This document shows, piece by piece, positions 39,632 through 46,455 of a stretch of DNA of 64,000 nt. The stretch's first letter is position 1; the number at the start of each line of letters is the position of its first letter. The translations under genes were made by a program, and so were the position numbers. Where the stretch lies: positions 62,001-126,000 of the forward strand of contig FOBR01000007.1 in NCBI GenBank assembly GCA_900109895.1. The letters are read 5' to 3'. Source of the DNA: a bacterium A37T11. GTDB taxonomy: Bacteria; Bacteroidota; Bacteroidia; Sphingobacteriales; Sphingobacteriaceae. Below the pieces are notes generated by a model. It did no database searches. It saw only the letters and a list, made by a program, of their open reading frames with translations, and was not told the origin of the DNA.

Positions 39632-40132
39632 ATGTCAGCATTACAAAAGCAGGAAGTTTTTTCAGAAGTTGAAAATAAGCTCCAATCGCAGGGATTCAGG
39701 ATAGAAACACAAGATCAAACACGGCCCTGGGGCGGTTTCTTCGTGATCGATGAAAGCCAGGCACAAGACTTTGCCAATACCTATTTTAACGGTATTGACG
39801 TGCAGGAACTTAAAATAGCAGGAAAACTAAGTCCAAAAATATTAGTTGTGGCACCTGGCAAGCGGCTTTCATGGCAATATCATCACCGCCGTGCAGAAAT
39901 ATGGCAAGTAGTAAAAGGCACTGTGGGCGTTGTGACCAGTGATACGGACGAAGAAAACCCGCTCGTGAAGTATAATCCTGGTGACGTGATCAAGTTACAG
40001 CGTGGCGAGCGCCACCGTTTGATTGGGCTGGAAGAATGGGGGGTATTGGCCGAAATATGGCAACACACAGACAGCGCTAACCCTTCTGACGAAAATGATA
40101 TTGTACGTGTTCAAGACGATTTTGGCAGATAA
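39632..40132 (+). CDS. Cupin-domain protein (mannose-6-phosphate isomerase type II-like)
   Basis: Single-domain cupin of 166 aa. RPWGGFFVIDE and the cupin motifs PGKRLSWQYHHRRAEIWQVV (His, His, Glu metal ligands) and YNPGDVIKLQRGERHRLIG (His) are clear. Similar proteins are often labelled phosphoheptose isomerase or mannose-6-phosphate isomerase, but activity is unproven. The gene ends 2 bases before the epimerase and probably starts that operon. Confidence 0.8.
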   Translation: MSALQKQEVFSEVENKLQSQGFRIETQDQTRPWGGFFVIDESQAQDFANTYFNGIDVQELKIAGKLSPKILVVAPGKRLSWQYHHRRAEIWQVVKGTVGVVTSDTDEENPLVKYNPGDVIKLQRGERHRLIGLEEWGVLAEIWQHTDSANPSDENDIVRVQDDFGR

Positions 40133-40134
40133 TC

Positions 40135-41178
40135 ATGTTAAAATTGTCATTTAAGCCCTATGATCTTCGGTTAAATCATGTTTTTCGTATTTCAAGGGGG
40201 GCTCGGAGCAATGCTCCCATTATTCTTACGCGACTTACCTACGAAGGTGTGGAAGGTTTCGGTGAAGGATCTATGCCGCCACTGTATGGCGAAACGCCAG
40301 CTTCTGCCGTTCAATTTTTGTCAAAAGTAGATTTATCCGGTTTTAAAACACCTTTTGATGCCGAAGAGATCTTGGGTTATATCGACGCCTTGGCACCGGG
40401 CAATGCCGCAGCCAAGGCTTCGGTTGACATTGCCTTGCATGATCTGATTGGAAAACTGCTTCACCTGCCAGTTCATCAGTATTTCGGTCTGCCAGCGGCA
40501 AAACATCATACATCCATGACGGTGACTATTGATAGCCCTGAAGCGATGGCAAAACGGGCCCAAGAATTTGCAGCGTTCAAATACCTCAAGATTAAATTGG
40601 GCACCGCTAACGACCGGCAAATCATTGAAGCCATACGTACCGTAAGTAGCCAGCCTTTTTTTATCGATGCCAATCAGGGATGGAACCAAAAGGAAGATGC
40701 ACTTGATTTTATACATTGGCTCAAAGAACAAAATACCGTATTTATTGAGCAACCAATGCTCAAAGAAGATAAAGACGGTCAAGCCTGGCTTGCGGCTCGC
40801 AGCCCACTCCCCATCATTGGTGATGAAGGCGTGCAGCGCCTGGAAAGCATCAAAGAAGCGGCCAACTTATATCACGGCATTAATATAAAGCTAGTAAAAT
40901 CCACGGGGCTGCGCGAAGGGCTTAAAATGGCCATTACCGCCAAGGCCCTGGGCATGAAAGTAATGCTGGGCTGCATGTCTGAAACCTCCTGCGGCATCTC
41001 TGCCGCCGCGCAGCTGGGCGCTCTGGCAGATTGGGTAGATTTAGATGGAAATTTGGACACCTCCAATGATCCCTACCAAGGTGTCACCGTTAATCAGGGG
41101 TTATTAGCGCTTACCGGCCTTCCCGGTATCGGCTTAACCCATGCTGATTGGGACGAAATTCAATCCATCGCCCCATGA
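40135..41178 (+). CDS. Dipeptide epimerase (L-Ala-D/L-Glu epimerase type)
   Basis: Enolase-superfamily enzyme of 347 aa. Catalytic Lys pair: KYLKIKLG (KxK-type) and NIKLVKSTGL. Metal ligands: FIDANQGW (Asp), VFIEQPM (Glu) and IIGDEGV (Asp). MTVTIDSPEAM and GCMSETSCGISAAAQLG are typical of muconate-lactonising subgroup dipeptide epimerases. The usual substrate is L-Ala-D-Glu from peptidoglycan recycling. Its stop overlaps the next start (ATGA at 41175-41178), showing translational coupling to the DUF819 transporter. Confidence 0.9.
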   Translation: MLKLSFKPYDLRLNHVFRISRGARSNAPIILTRLTYEGVEGFGEGSMPPLYGETPASAVQFLSKVDLSGFKTPFDAEEILGYIDALAPGNAAAKASVDIALHDLIGKLLHLPVHQYFGLPAAKHHTSMTVTIDSPEAMAKRAQEFAAFKYLKIKLGTANDRQIIEAIRTVSSQPFFIDANQGWNQKEDALDFIHWLKEQNTVFIEQPMLKEDKDGQAWLAARSPLPIIGDEGVQRLESIKEAANLYHGINIKLVKSTGLREGLKMAITAKALGMKVMLGCMSETSCGISAAAQLGALADWVDLDGNLDTSNDPYQGVTVNQGLLALTGLPGIGLTHADWDEIQSIAP

Positions 41179-42437
41179 TGATCCCGGCAATAGAAAAAGT
41201 ACCCGTGATCAGTGACGACGCTGTAGTATTCGGGTTGCTCATGGCGGTTGTAGCCCTTGTATTTTACACCTCATCGCTTCAAAGTAAATTCTTCAAAAAC
41301 CTATACACCATACTACCACCGTTGTTGCTTTGCTATTTTATACCCGGCCTATTCAATTCGGCTGGGCTCATATCAGGCACGAAGTCTAAACTGTATGACG
41401 TTAGTTCAAACTACCTGTTGCCGGCTTGCCTGGTACTATTCACGCTAAGCCTGGACCTACCCGAACTCTGGAAGCTGCGTAAAAAGGCCGGCGTCATGTT
41501 TCTGGCTACGGTGATAAGCATCATGCTGGGAGGTCCTTTCGCCGTTTGGATTGTCGCACAATTTGCACCTGACATTGTGAGTGGGCAGGGGTCTGATGCT
41601 GTTTGGAAAGGTTTAGCAACCCTGGCGGGCACCTGGATTGGCGGGGCAGCCAACCAGGCAGCTTTGTATCGCATCTTCCAACCGTCGCCCCAAATCTTTT
41701 CGGCCACCATTACAGTGGATGTCTTTGTCTGTTATGGCTACATGGCCCTGTTACTATTCGGCGCCAGCAAAAAAGATGCCCTTAATCGGTTTTTTAAAGC
41801 AGATGACCGCGACGTAACAGCGTTAACCGGGCGCATGGAAAAGTATAGCCTTGACAATACTCGTATAGCCACCACGCCTGACTATATTTATATGCTTGGG
41901 CTAGCCTTTGGCACGTGCGGCATTGCCCATTTGGCCGGATCCTCTATTGCTGGCTGGATTCAGGATAAATTCCCGGACCTGGCCAAATTCAGCCTTACAT
42001 CTAGCTTCTTCTGGATTATCCTAATTGCTACTGTGATTGGTATCAGCCTATCTTTTACCAAAGCACGCAAGCTTGAAGGGGCTGGCGCATCTAAGCTAGG
42101 TACCGTATTACTATATGTGCTAATTGCCACCATTGGCACCCAAATGAACATCCTGTCCATTTTGGACCATCCCGGGCTTATTTTGGTGGGGTTCATCTGG
42201 CTCCTTTTTCACCTCATTATCCTTACCATCGTCGGTCGTTTAATCAAAGCCCCTTTCTTTTTCTTTGCCGTATCAAGCATGTCAAACATGGGCGGCGTAG
42301 CTTCCGCATCCGCCACAGCGGCAGCCTTCCATCCATCGTTAGTGCCAGTGGGCGTTATCCTGTCTGTTTGCGCTTACACCATTGGGACTTATGCGGGCTA
42401 TATGTGTGGTATATTGATGCAATGGGTGTCACCATAA
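41175..42437 (+). CDS. DUF819-family integral membrane protein
   Basis: About 420 aa and 10-11 TM segments. The start is placed at ATG 41175 (MMIPAIEKVPVISDD) because it forms an ATGA overlap with the epimerase stop. Conserved features include LPACLVLFTLSLDLPEL, GTWIGGAANQAALY and FFAVSSMSNMGGVASASATAAAFHP, which show an internal repeat of Gly-rich re-entrant-like loops as in 2-hydroxycarboxylate or arsenite-type carriers. The coupling to the epimerase suggests transport of muropeptide products or glutamate-like compounds (inference). Confidence 0.85.
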   Translation: MMIPAIEKVPVISDDAVVFGLLMAVVALVFYTSSLQSKFFKNLYTILPPLLLCYFIPGLFNSAGLISGTKSKLYDVSSNYLLPACLVLFTLSLDLPELWKLRKKAGVMFLATVISIMLGGPFAVWIVAQFAPDIVSGQGSDAVWKGLATLAGTWIGGAANQAALYRIFQPSPQIFSATITVDVFVCYGYMALLLFGASKKDALNRFFKADDRDVTALTGRMEKYSLDNTRIATTPDYIYMLGLAFGTCGIAHLAGSSIAGWIQDKFPDLAKFSLTSSFFWIILIATVIGISLSFTKARKLEGAGASKLGTVLLYVLIATIGTQMNILSILDHPGLILVGFIWLLFHLIILTIVGRLIKAPFFFFAVSSMSNMGGVASASATAAAFHPSLVPVGVILSVCAYTIGTYAGYMCGILMQWVSP

Positions 42438-42448
42438 TTATTGAAACT

Positions 42449-43372
42449 ATGCGCCGTTGGTGTGATGAGCTGTTTGGCTTTAGCCGCAAAGAATTGCAAG
42501 GTTTATTGGTATTAGTGCTGGTATTGATTTTAACCGTAGTAGGGCCACCCCTGTACCGGTGGCTAGTGCCACCCGAAACGATCGATATGGCCATTTATGA
42601 CCAGGAAATCACGCAATTTCTGGCCTCTGCTGACAGTACCACTAGGTACAGTCCTGCCACCCAACAGGAGGCGTTGCCTAAGCCCGCCTATTTTGTGTTT
42701 AACCCCAACCAATTACCAATTTCTGCTTGGAAACGCCTTGGTCTTTCAGACCGGCAGATCAAAAACATTAAAAATTACGAGGCCAAAGGAGGCGTTTTTC
42801 GCCGAAAGGATGACTTAAAAAAGATTTACAGCTTAACGGAAGCAGACTTTGCACACTTGGAACCTTATATACAGATCCCAGAGAAAACAGCCACCCATCC
42901 TGCTGACAAATCCAGCTGGCAACCATCAGCCCGCTGGCAGCAACCAACCCACTTGCAAACCAAGGCAAAGGACATCCCCATCCTGGAAATTAACAGCGCC
43001 GATTCACTATCCCTCCAGGCCTTGCCCGGTATCGGCCCCGTATTTGCTGCCAGAATTTCCAAGTTTCGTGATCGCCTGGGCGGATTTTATGCCCTACCAC
43101 AATTACTCAGCGTATATGGTATGGACAGCATCCGCTACGCAGGAATAGCTGCGCACCTCCATGTTGACAGTAGCCTGGTCAAAAAAATTAACATCAATGA
43201 GGCCACTTATGAAGAACTGAATGCCCATCCGTTCATTAGCCCTAAGCAAGCCAATGCCATTGTGCAGTATCGTAAGCAACATGGCATTTTCCGGCATTTA
43301 AAAGACTTGAAGAACATTGTGGTCATTGATCAGGAATTTATGGAAAAAGCCGCACCTTATTTAAAAAAATAA
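42449..43372 (+). CDS. Membrane-anchored helix-hairpin-helix (ComEA-like) protein
   Basis: About 307 aa from ATG 42449 (MRRWCDELFGFSRKELQGLL). ATG 42422 would overlap the previous gene by 16 bases. One TM (LLVLVLVLILTVVGPPLY) is followed by three ComEA-type HhH units: NQLPISAWKRLGLSDRQIKNIKNYEAKGGVFR, INSADSLSLQALPGIGPVFAARI and ININEATYEELNAHPFISPKQANAIVQYR (quoted in parts). This domain binds DNA in competence protein ComEA. The cellular role here is unknown. Confidence 0.85.
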   Translation: MRRWCDELFGFSRKELQGLLVLVLVLILTVVGPPLYRWLVPPETIDMAIYDQEITQFLASADSTTRYSPATQQEALPKPAYFVFNPNQLPISAWKRLGLSDRQIKNIKNYEAKGGVFRRKDDLKKIYSLTEADFAHLEPYIQIPEKTATHPADKSSWQPSARWQQPTHLQTKAKDIPILEINSADSLSLQALPGIGPVFAARISKFRDRLGGFYALPQLLSVYGMDSIRYAGIAAHLHVDSSLVKKININEATYEELNAHPFISPKQANAIVQYRKQHGIFRHLKDLKNIVVIDQEFMEKAAPYLKK

Positions 43373-43550
43373 ATAATTTGGTTAATATCATCCCCAGCAC
43401 TTATTGTGTTATTACATTAAGCCAAAATGTTATCTCAATATACAATTCAATTCGTGTTTTGTAGTATGGGCGTAAAATAATTAGAACGATTTTAAATTTA
43501 GGCCAATAAAATAAGGAATTCATGATTATTTTTGCTTGAATTGTTATAAA

Positions 43551-45071
43551 ATGGCAAAAGAAACTAAAAATAAGGTTGAGGAGATCGATGCTGTGCTCAT
43601 TGGAGCAGGCATCATGAGCGCTACCCTAAGCGTATTTCTTAAACAATTGAATCCGGCACTCCATATGGAAGTATTGGAACGTTTGGATGAAGTGGCTGCA
43701 GAAAGTTCTGATGCCTGGAATAATGCCGGAACAGGACATTCAGCCCTTTGCGAATTAAATTATACCCCCCAATTGCCCGACGGCAGTGTAGATATAAAAA
43801 AGGCTATTAGCATTGCCGAGCAATTTGAAATATCCAAAGAGTTTTGGGCGTACCTGGTAGAAACAGGCCTTATTAAGGACCCTACCGCCTTTATCCGCAA
43901 TATTCCGCACATGAGCTTTGTGTTTGGTGAAGATAATGTTGCCTATTTAAAGAAACGTTATGAGGCCATGAAAGTGCACCATTTATTTCGTGGGATGCAG
44001 TACACGGAAGATCATGAGCTTTTGAAAAAATGGATCCCGCTGGTCATGGAAGGCCGTAATCCCCATGAAAAGGTTGCCGCAACGCGTATGGATATTGGTA
44101 CCGATGTTAATTTTGGGGCGCTTACCCGCACGCTTTTCAGGCATTTGGTGGTGCAACCAAACTTTAAATTAAGGCGGGCACATGAAGTTAGAGACATTGA
44201 ACGTACCCAAGATGGCCGCTGGCGCATTTCCGTCAAAAACCTGACTACCGATAAAAAAAGGGAGATATTAGCCAAATTCGTATTTATTGGCGCTGGTGGC
44301 GGCTCATTACCGCTCCTTGAAAAATCAAACATTCCCGAAGGCAAAGGATTCGGTGGATTTCCGGTTAGTGGGCAGTGGCTTAAATGCACCAACCCAGCAG
44401 TTATCGCCAATCACCATGCAAAGGTTTATGGTAAAGCTGCGGTGGGTTCGCCCCCAATGTCAGTACCTCACCTTGACACCCGGGTCATCGATGGTAAGCA
44501 AGCATTGCTGTTTGGGCCATACGCTGGTTTCTCTACCAAATTTTTGAAAAATGGTTCGTGGTTGGATCTCCCAGCTTCTATTAAGGTTAATAATATCCGG
44601 CCTATGCTGGCTGCTGGCTTGGATAACATTCCCCTTACCAAATACCTCATTAATCAGGTTAGGCAGTCGCCAGATGATCGTATTGCTGCATTGAAGGAAT
44701 ACGTTCCCTTGGCCAAAAAGGAAGATTGGGAATTGGCTATTGCCGGTCAGCGCGTACAGGTAATTAAAAAGGATGAGAAGCATGGCGGCATACTCGAATT
44801 TGGTACTGAGGTGGTCACCAGTGCAGATGGGTCTATCTCGGCTTTGCTGGGTGCTTCACCCGGGGCTTCCACCTCCGTGGCCATCATGCTTAACTTGCTT
44901 AAGAAGTGTTTTCCGGAAGAAATGCGGTCAGCTGATTGGATTACCCAGCTTAAAAAGATTATTCCCTCATATGGTCAATCGTTGGCAGAGAATGAAGCCC
45001 TTGCGTTGGAAACCCGTACAAAAACGGCCAAAGCACTGCAGTTAAAGCAAAATGATCCTGTTCTCATATAA
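43551..45071 (+). CDS. mqo: Malate:quinone oxidoreductase
   Basis: Peripheral membrane FAD enzyme of 506 aa that oxidises malate to oxaloacetate and passes electrons to quinone. The frame opens at a TTG (43536), but ATG 43551 (MAKETKNKVEEIDAVLIGAG) is the sensible start. The FAD motif is DAVLIGAGIMSATLSVFL. WNNAGTGHSALCELNYTPQ, VFGEDNVAYLKKRYEAM and LLGASPGASTSVAIML are Mqo signatures. The tRNA array promoter begins 15 bases after the stop. Confidence 0.96.
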   Translation: MAKETKNKVEEIDAVLIGAGIMSATLSVFLKQLNPALHMEVLERLDEVAAESSDAWNNAGTGHSALCELNYTPQLPDGSVDIKKAISIAEQFEISKEFWAYLVETGLIKDPTAFIRNIPHMSFVFGEDNVAYLKKRYEAMKVHHLFRGMQYTEDHELLKKWIPLVMEGRNPHEKVAATRMDIGTDVNFGALTRTLFRHLVVQPNFKLRRAHEVRDIERTQDGRWRISVKNLTTDKKREILAKFVFIGAGGGSLPLLEKSNIPEGKGFGGFPVSGQWLKCTNPAVIANHHAKVYGKAAVGSPPMSVPHLDTRVIDGKQALLFGPYAGFSTKFLKNGSWLDLPASIKVNNIRPMLAAGLDNIPLTKYLINQVRQSPDDRIAALKEYVPLAKKEDWELAIAGQRVQVIKKDEKHGGILEFGTEVVTSADGSISALLGASPGASTSVAIMLNLLKKCFPEEMRSADWITQLKKIIPSYGQSLAENEALALETRTKTAKALQLKQNDPVLI

Positions 45072-45086
45072 AAGTTTTCATTCAGG

Positions 45087-45117
45087 TTTGCATAAGTACA
45101 CATAATCTGTATCTTTG
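45087..45117 (+). promoter_or_regulatory. Promoter driving the tRNA-Ala array
   Basis: TTTG (45087-45090), a 19-bp spacer and TATCTTTG (45110-45117) match the Bacteroidota -33/-7 consensus exactly. The first tRNA-like unit begins 12 bases after the -7 element, the normal place for a tRNA 5' end. The intact tRNA is 460 bases further on, and I see no other promoter between. Confidence 0.85.
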
Positions 45118-45129
45118 CAAACCTAAAAC

Positions 45130-45577
45130 GGGGGATTAGCTCATCCCGATATGCATCGGGAGGCTAGCGCGTTTGCAGTCCCGACATATGTCGGGAAAAA
45201 GGTCATCGGTTCGACTCCGATAGAAGTTCTTTAAAATAAATGGGGGATTAGCTCATCCCGATATGCATCGGGAGGCTAGCGCGTTTGCAGTCCCGACATA
45301 TGTCGGGAAAAAGGTCATCGGTTCGACTCCGATAGAAGTTCTTTAAAATAAATGGGGGATTAGCTCATCCCGATATGCATCGGGAGGCTAGCGCGTTTGC
45401 AGTCCCGACATATGTCGGGAAAAAGGTCATCGGTTCGACTCCGATAGAAGTTCTTTAAAATAAATGGGGGATTAGCTCATCCCGATATGCATCGGGAGGC
45501 TAGCGCGTTTGCAGTCCCGACATATGTCGGGAAAAAGGTCATCGGTTCGACTCCGATAGAAGTTCTTTAAAATAAAT
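45130..45577 (+). repeat. Four perfect 112-bp tandem repeats of a palindrome-interrupted tRNA-Ala
   Basis: Units start at 45130, 45242, 45354 and 45466, appear identical, and each begins with the tRNA-Ala 5' end GGGGGATTAGCTCA. In each, the D-loop GCT is replaced by TCCCGATATGCATCGGGA (45144-45161 in unit 1) and the anticodon region TGGCATGC by G plus the perfect palindrome TCCCGACATATGTCGGGA (45179-45196). The T-arm ATCGGTTCGACTCCGAT is intact. The 3' acceptor strand is replaced by AGAAGTTCTTT, so it cannot pair with GGGGGAT. D-stem base A is changed to C (AGCGCG instead of AGAGCG). The units cannot encode working tRNA. A co-transcript with the real tRNA is expected. Confidence 0.92.
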
Positions 45578-45651
45578 GGGGGATTAGCTCAGCTGGCTAG
45601 AGCGTTTGCATGGCATGCAAAAGGTCATCGGTTCGACTCCGATATTCTCCA
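45578..45651 (+). tRNA. tRNA-Ala (anticodon GGC)
   Basis: 74-nt cloverleaf. Acceptor GGGGGAT pairs with ATTCTCC (two G-U pairs), discriminator A at 45651. D-stem GCTC/GAGC, anticodon stem TTTGC/GCAAA with loop ATGGCAT (anticodon GGC), T-arm ATCGG/CCGAT with loop TTCGACT. CCA is not encoded. It is the fifth member of the 112-bp array and the only intact one. Confidence 0.95.
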
Positions 45652-45655
45652 CTCA

Positions 45656-45682
45656 AAATCCCGCAACAGCGGGATTTTTTTT
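45656..45682 (+). terminator. Terminator after tRNA-Ala
   Basis: ATCCCGC (45658-45664), loop AACA, GCGGGAT (45669-45675) and eight T (45675-45682). Strong Rho-independent terminator 4 bases after the tRNA. The nuclease ATG begins only 4 bases after the T-run. Confidence 0.93.
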
Positions 45683-45686
45683 GCTT

Positions 45687-45935
45687 ATGTATACTTGTTA
45701 TATCCTATACTCTATAAAGCTTGATAAGTATTATATCGGATATACCGTTGATATGAATGTCAGGCTGATTCAGCATAATACAGGCTTATCTAAATTTACC
45801 GCGAGGGCAAACGATTGGGCTGTTAAATTTTGTAAAATATTTCCAGATCGGGAAAGTGCGCACGCCTATGAATTGTCTCTCAAGCGCAAAAAGAGCAGAA
45901 AATATATTGAATGGTTGATAGCAACTGATAGCTGA
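45687..45935 (+). CDS. GIY-YIG nuclease, copy 1
   Basis: Protein of 82 aa consisting only of a GIY-YIG domain: CYILYS (GIY equivalent) and YYIGYT (YIG), conserved Arg in NVRLIQHN, and catalytic Glu in AYELSLKRKKSRKYIEWL. A frame extending to 45606 runs back through the tRNA and is rejected. ATG 45687 (MYTCYILYS) is the family start. No Shine-Dalgarno site is possible, because the terminator T-run lies directly upstream. Small GIY-YIG proteins of this type are abundant in Bacteroidota and have no defined function. The gene lies between two copies of the tRNA-Ala 3' end. Confidence 0.9.
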   Translation: MYTCYILYSIKLDKYYIGYTVDMNVRLIQHNTGLSKFTARANDWAVKFCKIFPDRESAHAYELSLKRKKSRKYIEWLIATDS

Positions 45936-45956
45936 TTATTCCCAATTTCACCGGAA

Positions 45957-46025
45957 GGCTAGCGCGTTTGCAAGTCCCGGCGGATGCCGGGAAAGAGGTC
46001 ATCGGTTCGACTCCGATATTCTCCA
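45957..46025 (+). pseudogene. tRNA-Ala 3' fragment with palindrome in the anticodon loop (copy 1)
   Basis: Starts GGCTAGCGCGTTTGCA, the same altered D-stem base as the 112-bp units. TCCCGGCGGATGCCGGGA (45975-45992) occupies the anticodon position. A normal T-arm and the correct acceptor strand ATTCTCC plus A follow. The 5' acceptor strand and first half of the D-arm are missing. The preceding bases TTCCCAATTTCACCGGAA look like a decayed D-loop palindrome. Confidence 0.88.
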
Positions 46026-46029
46026 CTTA

Positions 46030-46056
46030 AAATCCCGCAACAGCGGGATTTTTTTT
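46030..46056 (+). terminator. Terminator after tRNA-Ala fragment 1
   Basis: Second copy of the ATCCCGC-AACA-GCGGGAT hairpin with an eight-T run, again 4 bases before a nuclease start codon. Confidence 0.92.
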
Positions 46057-46060
46057 GCTT

Positions 46061-46336
46061 ATGTATACTTGTTATATCCTATACTCTATAAAGCTTGATA
46101 AGTATTATATCGGATATACCGTTGATATGAATGTCAGGCTGATTCAGCATAATACAGGCTTATCTAAATTTACCGCGAGGGCAAACGATTGGGCTGTTAA
46201 ATTTTGTAAAATATTTCCAGATCGGGAAAGTGCGCACGCCTATGAATTGTCTCTCAAGCGCAAAAAGAGCAGAAAATATATTGAATGGTTGATAGCAACT
46301 GATAGCGGATCATTCCCAATTTCACCGGAAGGCTAG
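46061..46336 (+). CDS. GIY-YIG nuclease, copy 2
   Basis: Identical to copy 1 over its 82 residues. A T-to-G change turns the stop codon TGA into GGA, so this copy reads on for 9 residues (GSFPISPEG) and stops at the TAG inside the tRNA fragment (GGCTAG). It therefore has 91 residues from ATG 46061 and overlaps the tRNA fragment by 6 bases. The catalytic residues are kept. Confidence 0.9.
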   Translation: MYTCYILYSIKLDKYYIGYTVDMNVRLIQHNTGLSKFTARANDWAVKFCKIFPDRESAHAYELSLKRKKSRKYIEWLIATDSGSFPISPEG

Positions 46337-46399
46337 CGCGTTTGCAAGTCCCGGCGGATGCCGGGAAAGAGGTCATCGGTTCGACTCCGATATTCTCCA
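46331..46399 (+). pseudogene. tRNA-Ala 3' fragment with palindrome (copy 2)
   Basis: Exact copy of the fragment at 45957, 374 bases downstream, with the palindrome at 46349-46366. It is the last tRNA-derived sequence of the locus. Confidence 0.88.
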
Positions 46400-46403
46400 C
46401 TTA

Positions 46404-46429
46404 AAATCCCGCAACAGCGGGATTTTTTT
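46404..46429 (+). terminator. Terminator at the end of the tRNA-Ala/GIY-YIG locus
   Basis: Third copy of the ATCCCGC-AACA-GCGGGAT hairpin, here with seven T. No nuclease gene follows. The sequence then diverges and the convergent oxidoreductase gene ends 27 bases on. Confidence 0.9.
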
Positions 46430-46455
46430 ATTCAAACGGCATATTTCGATCGGAC

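Larger units (their letters stand above)
45652..46399 (+). repeat. 374-bp tandem duplication: terminator + GIY-YIG gene + tRNA-Ala 3' fragment
   Basis: Unit A 45652-46025 and unit B 46026-46399 are nearly identical. I see three base differences: C/T two bases after the tRNA discriminator (45654 against 46028), and two near the end of the nuclease gene (GCTGATTATT against GCGGATCATT). Each unit ends with the same tRNA-Ala 3' piece that ends the intact tRNA, so the units are bounded by direct repeats of the tRNA 3' end plus terminator. Confidence 0.93.

Noticed and set aside
45130-45577. CRISPR array (regular repeats)
   Set aside because: The 112-bp units are identical throughout with no unique spacers, and the repeat content is tRNA sequence. 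No cas genes are present.
45578-45651. Group I intron or split tRNA as explanation for the palindromes
   Set aside because: The inserts are only 18-22 bases with no intron core, and an intact copy exists beside them. The anticodon bases are missing and could not be restored by splicing.
45606-45686. Coding extension of the first GIY-YIG gene upstream into tRNA-Ala
   Set aside because: The frame is open by chance through the tRNA and terminator. The identical second copy starts at the equivalent of 45687, and the family begins at MYTCYILY.
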